DNA of 64,000 nucleotides, taken from Flavobacterium collinsii (GTDB taxonomy: Bacteria; Bacteroidota; Bacteroidia; Flavobacteriales; Flavobacteriaceae). A model generated the notes under the pieces. It had not been told where the DNA came from, did no database searches, and worked only from the letters and a program-made list of their open reading frames with translations. Below, in pieces: positions 37,641-45,896 of this stretch (positions are counted from its first letter, which is position 1; every line of letters starts with the position of its first letter). Location: contig NZ_CADCST010000054.1 in the NCBI RefSeq assembly GCF_902804485.1, forward strand, positions 101,292-165,291, in the 5' to 3' direction. A program made the translations under genes and the position numbers.

Positions 37641-38789
37641 ATGCAATTTTCTCAAATTTTAGGTCAAGACTACATCAAAAGTCACTTGATAAAAAGTGCA
37701 GCTTCCGGACGAATTCCGCACGCGCAATTATTCATTGGGCCGGAAGGAAGTGGTACATTATCAACGGCAATTGCTTATGCACAATATATTTTATGCAACA
37801 ATACGGGAGACGAAAACTCGAATGGAAATGATTCCTGTAATTTAAAGTTTCAAAACATCTCTCATCCTGATCTGCATTTTATTTATCCAACAGTAACCAC
37901 CGAGGATGTAAAAACAAAACCCAAAAGTTTAGATTTTATTCAGGACTGGCGTACTTTTATTCAGGAGATGCCTTATGGAGGCTTATTTGACTGGTATAAA
38001 ATACTGGGTGTTCAAAACAAACAAGGTGAAATTCGTGTTGAAGATGCACAGGAAGTTTTAAAATCACTTTCGCTAAAATCATACGAAGGCGGTTACAAAA
38101 TTATGATTATCTGGATGGCCGATAAAATGAACATCGCTGCCTCTAACAAACTTCTGAAACTACTGGAAGAACCTTCGGATAAAACCATTTTTATCCTCAT
38201 TTCAGAAAACGAGGAAGATATCATTCAAACCATACGTTCTCGTTGTCAGGTAATTCATTTTAATGGACTTCCCGAAAAAGTAATTGCGGAAGCTTTAGTT
38301 ACTAAAGAAAATATCGACGAAAAATTAGCCTTTAAAATTGCGCATCAGGCACAGGGAAATTTCAGCAAAGCCTTACATCTTTTAAAAGAAGACGATTCCG
38401 AATACCCTTTCGAACAATGGTTTGTCAATTGGGTACGCGCCGCATTTAGAGCAAAGGGAAATGCAGCAGCCATTCAGGATTTGATATCCTGGAGCGAAGA
38501 AATTGCAGCTCTTGGGCGTGAAAGCCAGAAAAAATTCATCCAGTTTTGTATCGAAATGTTTCGTCAGGCCCTATTGCTCAATTATCAGGCTCCTACTCTC
38601 GTTTACATTGAACCGAAAGTAGATAAATTCAAACTCGAAAATTTTGCGCCTTTTGTAAACGGAAACAATATTCACGAAATTTTCAAAGAACTTTCAGATG
38701 CGATGTATCACATTGAAAGAAACGGAAATGCGAAAATAATTCTAACCGATTTATCTATAAAACTGACTCGTTTAATTCATAAAAAATAA
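37641..38789 (+). CDS. holB: DNA polymerase III subunit delta'
   Basis: 382 residues, a clamp-loader subunit. The N-terminal AAA+ module begins FSQILGQDYIKSHL...GRIPHAQLFIGPEGSG. The P-loop reads GPEGSGTLS, lacking the Lys of an active Walker A, as is normal for delta' (it does not hydrolyse ATP). Also present: NKLLKLLEEPSDKTIFILIS (about 171-190) and the RSRCQVIHF sensor region. Only two Cys occur where some delta' proteins bind zinc (LCNN...DSCN), so the zinc site may be absent. The start is fixed by the promoter that touches the ATG. The DoxX-like gene follows after 7 bases. Confidence 0.9.
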   Translation: MQFSQILGQDYIKSHLIKSAASGRIPHAQLFIGPEGSGTLSTAIAYAQYILCNNTGDENSNGNDSCNLKFQNISHPDLHFIYPTVTTEDVKTKPKSLDFIQDWRTFIQEMPYGGLFDWYKILGVQNKQGEIRVEDAQEVLKSLSLKSYEGGYKIMIIWMADKMNIAASNKLLKLLEEPSDKTIFILISENEEDIIQTIRSRCQVIHFNGLPEKVIAEALVTKENIDEKLAFKIAHQAQGNFSKALHLLKEDDSEYPFEQWFVNWVRAAFRAKGNAAAIQDLISWSEEIAALGRESQKKFIQFCIEMFRQALLLNYQAPTLVYIEPKVDKFKLENFAPFVNGNNIHEIFKELSDAMYHIERNGNAKIILTDLSIKLTRLIHKK

Positions 38790-38796
38790 TTTTCAA

Positions 38797-39180
38797 ATGA
38801 ATAATGTTGCCTCCATTTTGTTATTAGCCTTTTTAGCCTTAACATTCTTACAATCAGGATACGAAAAAATATTTTACTGGAAAGACAATGTAGAGTGGCT
38901 TAAAGGTCATTTTGCGAAAACAATACTAAAAAATCAGGTACCACTCGCCCTGCTCCATCTCTTAATTTTAGAATTAATTTCAGGAGTTTTGTGCGTTGTC
39001 GGAGCCATACAATTACTCACCAACAGCGGTCGTGAATTTGGTTTGTATGGCGCGATATTCTCATGTATCAGTTTATTAATGATGCTTTTCGGTCAACGAT
39101 TAGCTAAGGATTACGATGGTGCAAGAACCATTGTTATATATTTTATTCCAGCTGTAATAGCTGTTTACTGGTTGAATTAA
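38797..39180 (+). CDS. DoxX-family four-helix membrane protein
   Basis: 127 residues with four hydrophobic segments (about 3-22, 47-68, 80-98, 108-125). The first helix with LALTFLQSGYEKIFYWKDN resembles the DoxX/SURF4-like start where a Lys follows helix 1. DoxX-like proteins are small membrane proteins with various roles, some tied to terminal oxidases or redox stress; no function can be assigned here. It is 7 bases after holB and probably cotranscribed. Confidence 0.75.
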   Translation: MNNVASILLLAFLALTFLQSGYEKIFYWKDNVEWLKGHFAKTILKNQVPLALLHLLILELISGVLCVVGAIQLLTNSGREFGLYGAIFSCISLLMMLFGQRLAKDYDGARTIVIYFIPAVIAVYWLN

Positions 39181-39203
39181 TCAGCCTTAATTTTAAAAAG
39201 TAA

Positions 39204-39282
39204 GCCACAACTTTCACAAATTTAAAAGGTTAATTAACTGTTTTTAATTTCTTAAACCTTAATAATCTGTGAAATCTACGGC
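39204..39282. repeat. Imperfect inverted-repeat element (~80 bp)
   Basis: The left arm GCCACAACTTTCACAAATTT...GGTTAA (39204-39233) pairs imperfectly with the right arm TTAAACC...TGTGAAATCTACGGC (39252-39282). It fills the spacer before the thioesterase gene. It resembles the gccac...gtggc dispersed palindromes I recall from Flavobacterium spacers. Confidence 0.5.
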
Positions 39283-39299
39283 AAAAAAATTATCAAAAA

Positions 39300-39809
39300 A
39301 TGAATCCAAAACACCCATCAGAGTCCCTAACAATCTTAACCGATTTAGTTTTACCAAGTGAAACAAATCCATTAAACAACCTTTTTGGTGGCGAATTATT
39401 AGCCCGAATGGATCGCGCGGCAAGTATTGCAGCTCGCAGACATTCTCGCCGAATTGTAGTTACAGCCTCTGTAAATCACGTTGCTTTCAACCGAGCCATT
39501 TCGTTAGGTAGTGTTGTAACTGTAGAAGCAAAAGTTTCAAGATCTTTCAAAAGTTCGATGGAAGTTTTTATCGATGTCTGGGTAGAAGATCGTGAATCCG
39601 GAAGCAGAACAAAAGCGAATGAAGCCATTTATACATTTGTAGCCGTTGACGACACCGGAAGACCGGTTGAAGTTCCGCCAATTGTACCGGAAAGTGAACT
39701 TGAAATACAACGTTATGATGCTGCTCTGCGTCGTAAACAACTGAGTTTAGTACTTGCCGGAAAAATGAAACCTACCGATGCTACAGAATTAAAGGCTTTA
39801 TTTTTATAG
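39300..39809 (+). CDS. Acyl-CoA thioesterase (hot-dog fold, YciA-like)
   Basis: 169 residues, single hot-dog domain. The signature LPSETNPLNNLFGGELLARMD (from about 19) holds the conserved Asn and the Asp on the long helix; VTASVNHVAFNRAISLGSVV and SMEVFIDVWVEDRESGSR follow as the strand core. It hydrolyses acyl-CoA to free fatty acid and CoA; chain-length preference is unknown. It is the BACH/YciA type by the order of motifs. Preceded by an inverted-repeat spacer, so probably a separate unit. Confidence 0.88.
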   Translation: MNPKHPSESLTILTDLVLPSETNPLNNLFGGELLARMDRAASIAARRHSRRIVVTASVNHVAFNRAISLGSVVTVEAKVSRSFKSSMEVFIDVWVEDRESGSRTKANEAIYTFVAVDDTGRPVEVPPIVPESELEIQRYDAALRRKQLSLVLAGKMKPTDATELKALFL

Positions 39810-39980
39810 TCGAAATTTGTGACAATTTGGAACAATTTGAGAGAATCAAACTTCAAAAAAAAGAACTAATTTTACAAAATTACAAGCCTGATACAAATCT
39901 AAATCAGTAAGTTATCATTTCTGGTTTGTTTTTGAGAATAAATTATAAAAATTTACATGAAAGAAAAAGAAAAAAAAGAG

Positions 39981-40988
39981 ATGAGTTCAGAGAAAGATGC
40001 CAAATTAAAAGCGCTACAACTTACGCTTGACAAACTAGATAAAACTTACGGAAAAGGAACCGTAATGAAAATGGGCGATAAAGCCATTGTAGAAGTAGAA
40101 ACCATTTCTTCAGGTTCTCTTGGTGTAGATTTAGCCCTTGGAGTTAATGGTTACCCTAGAGGAAGAATAATAGAAATTTACGGTCCGGAATCGTCTGGAA
40201 AGACCACTTTAACGTTACACGCTATTGCCGAAGCTCAAAAAGCTGGTGGAATTGCTGCTTTTATCGATGCTGAGCACGCTTTTGATAGAAATTATGCGGA
40301 AAAATTAGGCGTAGATATCGAAAACCTGATTATTTCACAACCGGATAATGGAGAACAGGCTCTGGAAATTGCCGAAAACCTAATTCGCTCCGGAGCAATT
40401 GATATTGTTGTAATTGACTCTGTTGCTGCCTTAACACCAAAAAGTGAAATCGAAGGTGAAATGGGAGATTCTAAAATGGGTCTTCACGCACGTTTGATGT
40501 CTCAGGCGCTAAGAAAATTAACAGGAACGATCAGTAAAACAAACTGTACAGTTTTCTTCATCAACCAGTTGAGAGAGAAAATTGGTGTTATGTTTGGAAA
40601 TCCTGAAACGACAACGGGTGGTAATGCCTTGAAATTCTATGCATCTGTGCGTATCGATATTCGTCGTTCTTCTCAAATTAAAGACGGTGAGAATGTTATC
40701 GGAAACAGGACCAAAGTTAAAATCGTAAAAAATAAAGTGGCACCACCATTTAAAACTGCCGAATTCGACATTATGTACGGTGAAGGAGTTTCTAAAACTG
40801 GTGAAATTCTTGATCTGGCGGTTGAATTTGAAATCGTTAAAAAAGCAGGATCATGGTTTAGCTACGGAGACACTAAATTAGGACAAGGTCGTGATGCTGT
40901 AAAAGCCCTAATTAAAGACAATCCGGAATTAGCAGACGAACTGGAACTTAAAATTAAAGCACATATCAAAGATTTAGCTGACGCTTAA
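39981..40988 (+). CDS. recA: Recombinase A
   Basis: 335 residues from the preferred ATG at 39981 (protein begins [14 protein letters not shown], as in F. johnsoniae RecA as I remember it); the frame is open from 39957, adding a Lys/Glu-rich octapeptide. Walker [10 protein letters not shown] (about 67-75), the MAW region, Walker [22 protein letters not shown]2 loop [20 protein letters not shown] and the C-terminal domain are all present. It drives homologous strand exchange and LexA-type self-cleavage. The purine-rich stretch aaaaaaagag before 39981 could serve as ribosome contact. A terminator follows at 41036. Confidence 0.97.
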   Translation: MSSEKDAKLKALQLTLDKLDKTYGKGTVMKMGDKAIVEVETISSGSLGVDLALGVNGYPRGRIIEIYGPESSGKTTLTLHAIAEAQKAGGIAAFIDAEHAFDRNYAEKLGVDIENLIISQPDNGEQALEIAENLIRSGAIDIVVIDSVAALTPKSEIEGEMGDSKMGLHARLMSQALRKLTGTISKTNCTVFFINQLREKIGVMFGNPETTTGGNALKFYASVRIDIRRSSQIKDGENVIGNRTKVKIVKNKVAPPFKTAEFDIMYGEGVSKTGEILDLAVEFEIVKKAGSWFSYGDTKLGQGRDAVKALIKDNPELADELELKIKAHIKDLADA

Positions 40989-41035
40989 ATTTTATAAAAA
41001 CACTTACAGTCAATACTTTATATATAAACCGATAG

Positions 41036-41062
41036 CTTTAAAAAAAGCTGTCGGTTTTTTTA
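41036..41062 (+). terminator. recA terminator
   Basis: AAACCGATAGCTTT and AAAGCTGTCGGTTTTTTT form a stem with one T-G wobble, followed by a T-run, 48 bases after the recA stop. Confidence 0.8.
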
Positions 41063-41198
41063 TTTAAAAAATAACCATTTATTGACGCAACCATTCTGAA
41101 ATCGGGCCATCTTAGTAAAAGACATAAGATTTGATTAATATTTAGCCATAAGTATTAACTCAAAGGTTTTTCTACAAATTTGGTTGGTTTGTTCAATA

Positions 41199-41233
41199 AA
41201 AATCCGTTAGTTTTTTGGTTCTAACGGGTTTTT
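41199..41233 (+). terminator. Second terminator-like hairpin downstream of recA
   Basis: AATCCGTTAG (41201-41210) pairs with CTAACGGGTT (41221-41230), then a T-run. It lies 137 bases beyond the first terminator with no gene between, so it may end a short RNA or act as a backup. Confidence 0.6.
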
Positions 41234-41358
41234 ATTCTTTTTTCATTTTTTTTTTGACTTCCAACGCAACCTTTTTCATTTTTTTCCCTCTATACTAGTA
41301 TGACATTAACCGGAGTTCTAGTCAAACTCTTTAGTATCAACCATAAATATTTTTAACC

Positions 41359-41463
41359 ATGAAAGAAAGAATAGAAGTGTTGTACAACAAAAACCGTAGA
41401 AAAACCAAATTGAAGTTTAAGAAAGTATTGCGTTTTATTTCAGAAAAAATAATTCATAGATAA
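41359..41463 (+). CDS. Possible 34-residue basic peptide
   Basis: ATG at 41359 to TAA at 41461-41463 encodes MKERIEVLYNKNRRKTKLKF followed by KKVLRFISEKIIHR: strongly basic, probably helical, no Cys. It lies alone between a terminator at 41199 and the bidirectional one at 41504, in an otherwise empty 560-base spacer. The amino-acid composition is more regular than expected from random AT-rich DNA. No consensus promoter is seen just upstream. It could be a small protein, the coding part of a short RNA, or chance. Confidence 0.4.
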   Translation: MKERIEVLYNKNRRKTKLKFKKVLRFISEKIIHR

Positions 41464-41503
41464 TCATTTTTGAATATTAAATGGGGAAATTTTAATTCAA
41501 AAG

Positions 41504-41536
41504 AAAACCCGACAACTTTAAAAGTTGTCGGGTTTT
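41504..41536. terminator. Bidirectional terminator
   Basis: AAAACCCGACAACTTT (41504-41519) and AAAGTTGTCGGGTTTT (41521-41536) form a perfect long stem with A/T-tracts on both sides. It ends the converging acyltransferase (stop at 41551, minus) and any plus-strand transcript of the 41359 ORF. Confidence 0.85.
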
Positions 41537-41550
41537 ATCCTTAAAATGGT

Positions 41551-42300
41551 TTATGATTCTTTGTTCTTAAACTTCAATAAACCTTTATAAATTATCTGTC
41601 TTACCTGATCTCGAAGTTCTTTTCTATGATCCGTTGTTAATCCTTTAGTTGCTACAAAAGGAAGCACCTTTACACGCATTCTCCCTGGACTTCCACTTAA
41701 AAAAGTATAGGAAAATCGTTCCTTGTTATCAGCAAAAACAATCGGAACAATAGGAATCTGGTGGTCTATCGCCAGACGAAAAGCGCCGTCTTTGAACTCA
41801 TCCAGTAAAATAGATTCGTCATCAGGAACTCCGCCTTCAGGAAAAATACAAATACTAAGTCCTTGATTAAGCCTGTTTTGTGCTCTTTTGAAAACTTCGT
41901 TTTTACTTTTTGAAGAATTTCGATCCACCAAAATACAAGTCCTTTTATAGAAAAATCCAAATAGTGGAATCTTCGAAAGTTCTTTTTTTCCAACAAAAAC
42001 AAACGGATTTCGAACAACAGCCAGCATCAGCATAATATCGGTCATTGAAGTATGATTTGCGACAATCATATAGCTTTTATTTTTAATAAGCTTTTCTTCG
42101 CGCTCGACTTTATAATAAAAACCCATCCCAAAAAGGATAAATTTAGCCCAAATGCGGGCCATTTTAAAGAAATAGGGGTAACCCTTCTCCGATACTATAG
42201 AAATTAGCAAAAACGGCAACATAATCAATATCGGAATGGCCATTAAAATGTAAAACCATATACGCCATAAAACCCAAAAAAAAACTTTTAATCCTTTCAT
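41551..42300 (-). CDS. Second PlsC-family glycerophospholipid acyltransferase
   Basis: 249 residues. N-terminal hydrophobic region (about 5-35), then NHTSMTD (NHx4D, about residue 82) and FPEGGVPDDES (about 153), the acyl-acceptor and catalytic motifs of the PlsC/LPLAT family. It probably acylates lysophosphatidic acid or another lysolipid at the membrane. It is distinct from the copy at 1530-2270 (which has FPEGTRS); the different third position and the following acidic stretch suggest another substrate. It has no lipid-gene neighbours and stands between recA and trpS. Confidence 0.87.
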   Translation of the reverse strand: MKGLKVFFWVLWRIWFYILMAIPILIMLPFLLISIVSEKGYPYFFKMARIWAKFILFGMGFYYKVEREEKLIKNKSYMIVANHTSMTDIMLMLAVVRNPFVFVGKKELSKIPLFGFFYKRTCILVDRNSSKSKNEVFKRAQNRLNQGLSICIFPEGGVPDDESILLDEFKDGAFRLAIDHQIPIVPIVFADNKERFSYTFLSGSPGRMRVKVLPFVATKGLTTDHRKELRDQVRQIIYKGLLKFKNKES

Positions 42301-42422
42301 GGTTTCAAATGTAAGAAAACAGAAATGAATATAGATTTTTCGGTCATTAGATTTTTAAAATGTTCTCTTTTATCCGAAATAAAACTTAAAATCAAGGAGA
42401 TCTTGAATAAACTTTAAGGAGA

Positions 42423-42490
42423 TTGCGAAAAACTTTACGAACTTTGCGGTTAAAGAAAATAAACTTACAATCTTTGCGATTAGAAGATTT
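42423..42490 (+). repeat. Two degenerate copies of a 'ctttgcg' spacer motif
   Basis: The segments aaactttacgaactttgcgg (from 42430) and aaacttacaatctttgcgat (from 42461) are similar and lie head to tail just before trpS. Similar 'aactttgcgaactttgcggtt' spacers are common in Flavobacterium as I recall. The region may also hold the trpS promoter. Confidence 0.4.
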
Positions 42491-42504
42491 AGAAAAAAAA
42501 TAGA

Positions 42505-43479
42505 ATGGCAAAAATACTTACTGGTGTTCAGAGTACTGGAACGCCACACTTAGGCAATTTATTGGGAGCAATTATTCCGGCAATCGAATTATCAAATAAT
42601 CCGGTAAACGAATCTTTTTTGTTTATTGCTGATTTACATTCCATTACACAAATTAAAGATGGCAAAACGCTAAGAGAAAACACATACAGCACTGCAGCGG
42701 CATGGCTAGCCTGTGGTTTAAATCCTGATAAAGTAACATTCTACAGACAATCTGATGTGGTACAAACAACTGAATTAACATGGTATTTAAGTTGCTTTTT
42801 TCCGTTTCAACGTTTGACTTTGGCACATTCTTTCAAAGATAAAGCAGATCGTTTAGACGATGTTAATGCTGGGCTTTTTACCTATCCAATGTTAATGGCT
42901 GCTGATATTTTACTGTATGATGCAGAATTTGTTCCGGTTGGAAAAGATCAATTGCAGCATTTAGAAATCACCCGTGATGTAGCTTCCCGTTTCAACCATC
43001 AAATGGGTGAAACATTTGTAATTCCAGAGGCTAAAATCCAGGAAGACGGCAAACTGATTCCGGGAACAAACGGTGGAAAAATGAGTAAATCAGCTAACAA
43101 TCTGATCAATATTTTCCTTGACGATAAAACAATTCGCAAGCAGGTAATGAGTATTGAAACGGATAGTACACCACTTGAAGAGCCTAAAAACCCCGACACT
43201 TGTAATGCTTTTGCAATTTATTCCTTACTGGGAACTGAAGCGCAAATCGCCGAAATGAGAGCCAACTATTTAGCAGGAAACTATGGATATGGTCACGCCA
43301 AACAAGCTTTGTTTGAACTGATTATAGAAAAATTCAAAACCGAAAGAGAAAAATATACTTACTACATGAACAACCTTGAAGAAGTAGATGCTTTACTCAA
43401 AAAAGGAGCATCAAAAGCTTCCGTTATTGCTGATGGTGTTCTCGCAAAAGTTCGCGAAGTACTTGGATTTGGTAAATAA
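42505..43479 (+). CDS. trpS: Tryptophanyl-tRNA synthetase
   Basis: 324 residues, class I aminoacyl-tRNA synthetase charging tRNA-Trp. The HIGH-like motif is TPHLGNLLGA (about 13-22), the KMSKS motif is intact (GGKMSKSANN, about 192-201) and the Trp pocket region PVGKDQLQHLEITRD is present. The length is normal for bacterial TrpRS. The spacer upstream contains ctttgcg repeats. A terminator hairpin follows at 43487. Confidence 0.96.
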   Translation: MAKILTGVQSTGTPHLGNLLGAIIPAIELSNNPVNESFLFIADLHSITQIKDGKTLRENTYSTAAAWLACGLNPDKVTFYRQSDVVQTTELTWYLSCFFPFQRLTLAHSFKDKADRLDDVNAGLFTYPMLMAADILLYDAEFVPVGKDQLQHLEITRDVASRFNHQMGETFVIPEAKIQEDGKLIPGTNGGKMSKSANNLINIFLDDKTIRKQVMSIETDSTPLEEPKNPDTCNAFAIYSLLGTEAQIAEMRANYLAGNYGYGHAKQALFELIIEKFKTEREKYTYYMNNLEEVDALLKKGASKASVIADGVLAKVREVLGFGK

Positions 43480-43486
43480 TAAAATA

Positions 43487-43529
43487 TTTGAGCCCGCTAA
43501 GTTTCCAGAACCTATCGGGCTTAAATTTT
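43487..43529. terminator. Convergent terminator between trpS and dprA
   Basis: TTTGAGCCCG (43487-43496) pairs with CGGGCTTAAA (43516-43525) with one wobble and a 19-base loop; T/A-tracts lie on both sides. Both flanking genes end here. Confidence 0.7.
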
Positions 43530-43532
43530 AAA

Positions 43533-44633
43533 CTAAATCGCCTCAAACAATTTCCCAGGAAGAGGTCTGATCACACCTTTAAGCTCCATATTCAACAGTA
43601 AACCTGAGATTTTATAAATAGGAAAATCACATTGCAGTGCAATAATATCCAGTAATTCTTTCCCATTTTTTAAAAGAAAATCATAGATCTTTTGTTCCTC
43701 AGCTTCCAGCTCAACAAACAACTGTTTCTGCACAGGTTTCACTTTATTATCAATATTCCAATTCAAAATATAAATTAAATCGGCAGCACTCGTTAAAACG
43801 TTTGCTTTTTGGGTTTTAATAAGATCATTACAACCTTGGCTGTATTTGTCTGTAACGCGCCCTGGAACGGCAAAAACATCGCGATTGTAATCATTTGCCA
43901 GATTCGCCGTAATAAGCGAACCTCCCCTATCAGCAGATTCAATAACAATTGTAGCTTCAGTCATTCCAGCTACAATACGGTTTCTGCGAACGAAATTTTC
44001 TTTATCAGGATTTGATGTGCTCCAGAATTCCGTCATGAAACCTCCGTTTTCTTCTATTTGAGCAATATACTTTTTATGCGATTTTGGATAAATCTGATTC
44101 AGTCCGTGTGCCAGAACTCCTATTGTTTGCAGGTTAAAATCTATTGCCCGTTGATGTGCGACAATATCAACACCATACGCAAAACCACTAACGATTACGG
44201 GATCTAAAGGCGCCAATTCTTCTATTAACTTTCGGCAGAACTCTGTTCCGTACGAAGTAATCTGACGGGTACCTACTATGCTAATTATTTTTTTGCTTTT
44301 TAAATTTATATTTCCACTAGAAAAAATCAAAACAGGAGAATCAATACAATGTTTTAAACGCTCCGGATAACTATCATCTTTAAAAAAAGACATCTTTACC
44401 CCATTAGATTTCATAAATTCCATTTCCTCATTCGCTTTTTCAAAAACAGATTTATCTTTAAAATTTTTCAAAAGAACTGATCCAATACCATCAATAGCAG
44501 TCAATTGATTCGCTTTACTTTTAAAAACAGCCTCTGCACTACCATAGTGATTAAGCAACTTTTTTGCCATTATATCTCCGACACCTTCTACTTTTAACAG
44601 GGCTAATACATAAAATAAATCTTGATCTGACAT
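43533..44633 (-). CDS. dprA: DNA-processing protein DprA
   Basis: 366 residues. N-terminal helix-hairpin-helix-like region (LLKVEGVGDIMAKKLLNHYG and LTAIDGIGSVLL), central Rossmann-like DprA domain with SIVGTRQITSYGTEF, VSGFAYGVDIVAHQRA, GVLAHGLNQIYPKSH, VIESADRGGSLITA and FAVPGRV, and a C-terminal winged-helix-like end (EQKIYDFLLKNGKELLDIIAL). DprA loads RecA onto incoming single-stranded DNA during natural transformation and is conserved even where competence is unproven. All three domains are intact. No other competence genes are nearby. Confidence 0.93.
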   Translation of the reverse strand: MSDQDLFYVLALLKVEGVGDIMAKKLLNHYGSAEAVFKSKANQLTAIDGIGSVLLKNFKDKSVFEKANEEMEFMKSNGVKMSFFKDDSYPERLKHCIDSPVLIFSSGNINLKSKKIISIVGTRQITSYGTEFCRKLIEELAPLDPVIVSGFAYGVDIVAHQRAIDFNLQTIGVLAHGLNQIYPKSHKKYIAQIEENGGFMTEFWSTSNPDKENFVRRNRIVAGMTEATIVIESADRGGSLITANLANDYNRDVFAVPGRVTDKYSQGCNDLIKTQKANVLTSAADLIYILNWNIDNKVKPVQKQLFVELEAEEQKIYDFLLKNGKELLDIIALQCDFPIYKISGLLLNMELKGVIRPLPGKLFEAI

Positions 44634-44856
44634 AAATTAAATAAGGTTTAAAGGCTACGATAAAAATCTTTTAAAAAACAAATCTTAAAATAAATTCAAG
44701 AACGGCAAAGATATAAATTAGAAGTAAATTCCTTCAAATATTACACATTAAAAGAAATTGAGAACCAATTGGTAAAACTTCAAAAAAACTTAACTATCTG
44801 AAAAATAATTAACTATAAAATTATCTCAATTGTTAATAAAAATTGTGAATAAAATT

Positions 44857-44885
44857 TTGATAACTATATTCGTTGCATAACTTTG
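44857..44885 (+). promoter_or_regulatory. Promoter of the HU/SPOR gene (nearly leaderless)
   Basis: TTG (44857-44859), 18 bases, TAACTTTG (44878-44885), a full consensus. It ends five bases before the ATG at 44891 and excludes the earlier in-frame ATG at 44873, which overlaps the promoter. Confidence 0.65.
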
Positions 44886-44890
44886 TTACT

Positions 44891-45856
44891 ATGAAAATCG
44901 AAAATTACATAGCACAGTTACTGTATCGTTATCAGTGTGTAACGGTTCCAGGGTTTGGAGCATTTTTAACAGAAATTCAATCGGCGCAGCTGAATGAAAG
45001 CACAAATTCATTCTTTCCACCGACAAAAATGATCTCTTTCAACAGTCATTTAAAAAATAATGACGGATTGTTGGCCAATCATATCGCACAGGCTGAAAAA
45101 ACTTCATATGGTTTTGCCGTAAGCGCAATTGCTTTTGAAGTAGTGAGCTGGAAAAAAACCTTAGAAGAAAACGGTGTTGTAACACTTAAAAACATAGGCG
45201 AAATTAGTTTTAATGCTGATCAAAAAATGGTATTCACACCAAACGATCAAACCAATTTCCTAACGAGTTCTTTCGGACTAAGTCCGTTTGTTTCTCCGCT
45301 AGTGAAAAAAGAAAATTTTGAACGAAAAATTGAGGAAATTTCAGAAAAAGACTCTATTTCTCTTTACGAAAATGAAGAAGAAAGAACTTCTAATCCTCTT
45401 TTAAAATATGCTGCAATATTGGTATTAGGCCTTGGAATTACTGGTAGCATTGGATATCCTTTATACCAAAATCAAATCGCTGCCCAAACACTTGTCGTTG
45501 AAAGCTCAGTTCAGAAAAAAGTCGAGAATAAAATACAAGAGGCAACTTTCTTTATTCAAAGCCCACTACCTGCCGTAACACTTTCTGTAGATTCTGCAAA
45601 AGTAGAAACGGTTGCCGAAAAAGCAATGCCATATCACATTATGGCTGGCGCGTATAGAAGCGAAAAAAATGCAAGAAAAGCTTATAATCAATTAATAAAA
45701 GACGGTTACGAAGCCAGAATGCTAGGCGAAAACAAACATGGCTTATTTCCTGTTTTATACGGCAGTTATGCTACTATGGCCGAAGCCGAAAAGGCACAAA
45801 AAGAAATTCAAAAAGGAGAAAATCCGGATGCCTGGATTCTCGTTCAACCACTATAA
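44891..45856 (+). CDS. HU-CCDC81-like and SPOR domain envelope protein
   Basis: 321 residues. The start at 44891 (MKIENYIAQLLYRYQCVTVP) is chosen because the -7 promoter box lies just upstream. Residues 1-125 form an HU/IHF-like (CCDC81-type) module: VPGFGAFLTE, NDGLLANHIAQ, LEENGVVTLKNIGEI. A transmembrane helix follows at about 178-200 (LLKYAAILVLGLGITGSIGY), and a C-terminal SPOR domain at about 246-321 (YHIMAGAYRSEKNARKAYNQL). Cytoplasmic DNA- or protein-binding head, one membrane pass, periplasmic SPOR that binds denuded septal glycan: a plausible link between nucleoid or cytoplasm and the division site. The arrangement is typical for Bacteroidota. Confidence 0.85.
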   Translation: MKIENYIAQLLYRYQCVTVPGFGAFLTEIQSAQLNESTNSFFPPTKMISFNSHLKNNDGLLANHIAQAEKTSYGFAVSAIAFEVVSWKKTLEENGVVTLKNIGEISFNADQKMVFTPNDQTNFLTSSFGLSPFVSPLVKKENFERKIEEISEKDSISLYENEEERTSNPLLKYAAILVLGLGITGSIGYPLYQNQIAAQTLVVESSVQKKVENKIQEATFFIQSPLPAVTLSVDSAKVETVAEKAMPYHIMAGAYRSEKNARKAYNQLIKDGYEARMLGENKHGLFPVLYGSYATMAEAEKAQKEIQKGENPDAWILVQPL

Positions 45857-45861
45857 AACTT

Positions 45862-45895
45862 AAAAAATCCTATTCTTTTCTGAATAGGATTTTTT
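45862..45895. terminator. Bidirectional terminator (copy A of a duplicated hairpin)
   Basis: AAAAAATCCTATTC (45862-45875), loop TTTTCT, GAATAGGATTTTTT (45882-45895). It ends the SPOR gene (plus) and the duplicated-family gene (minus, stop at 45897). The stem core AAAATCCTATTC is identical to that of the hairpin at 46756-46783. Confidence 0.85.
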
Positions 45896-45896
45896 T

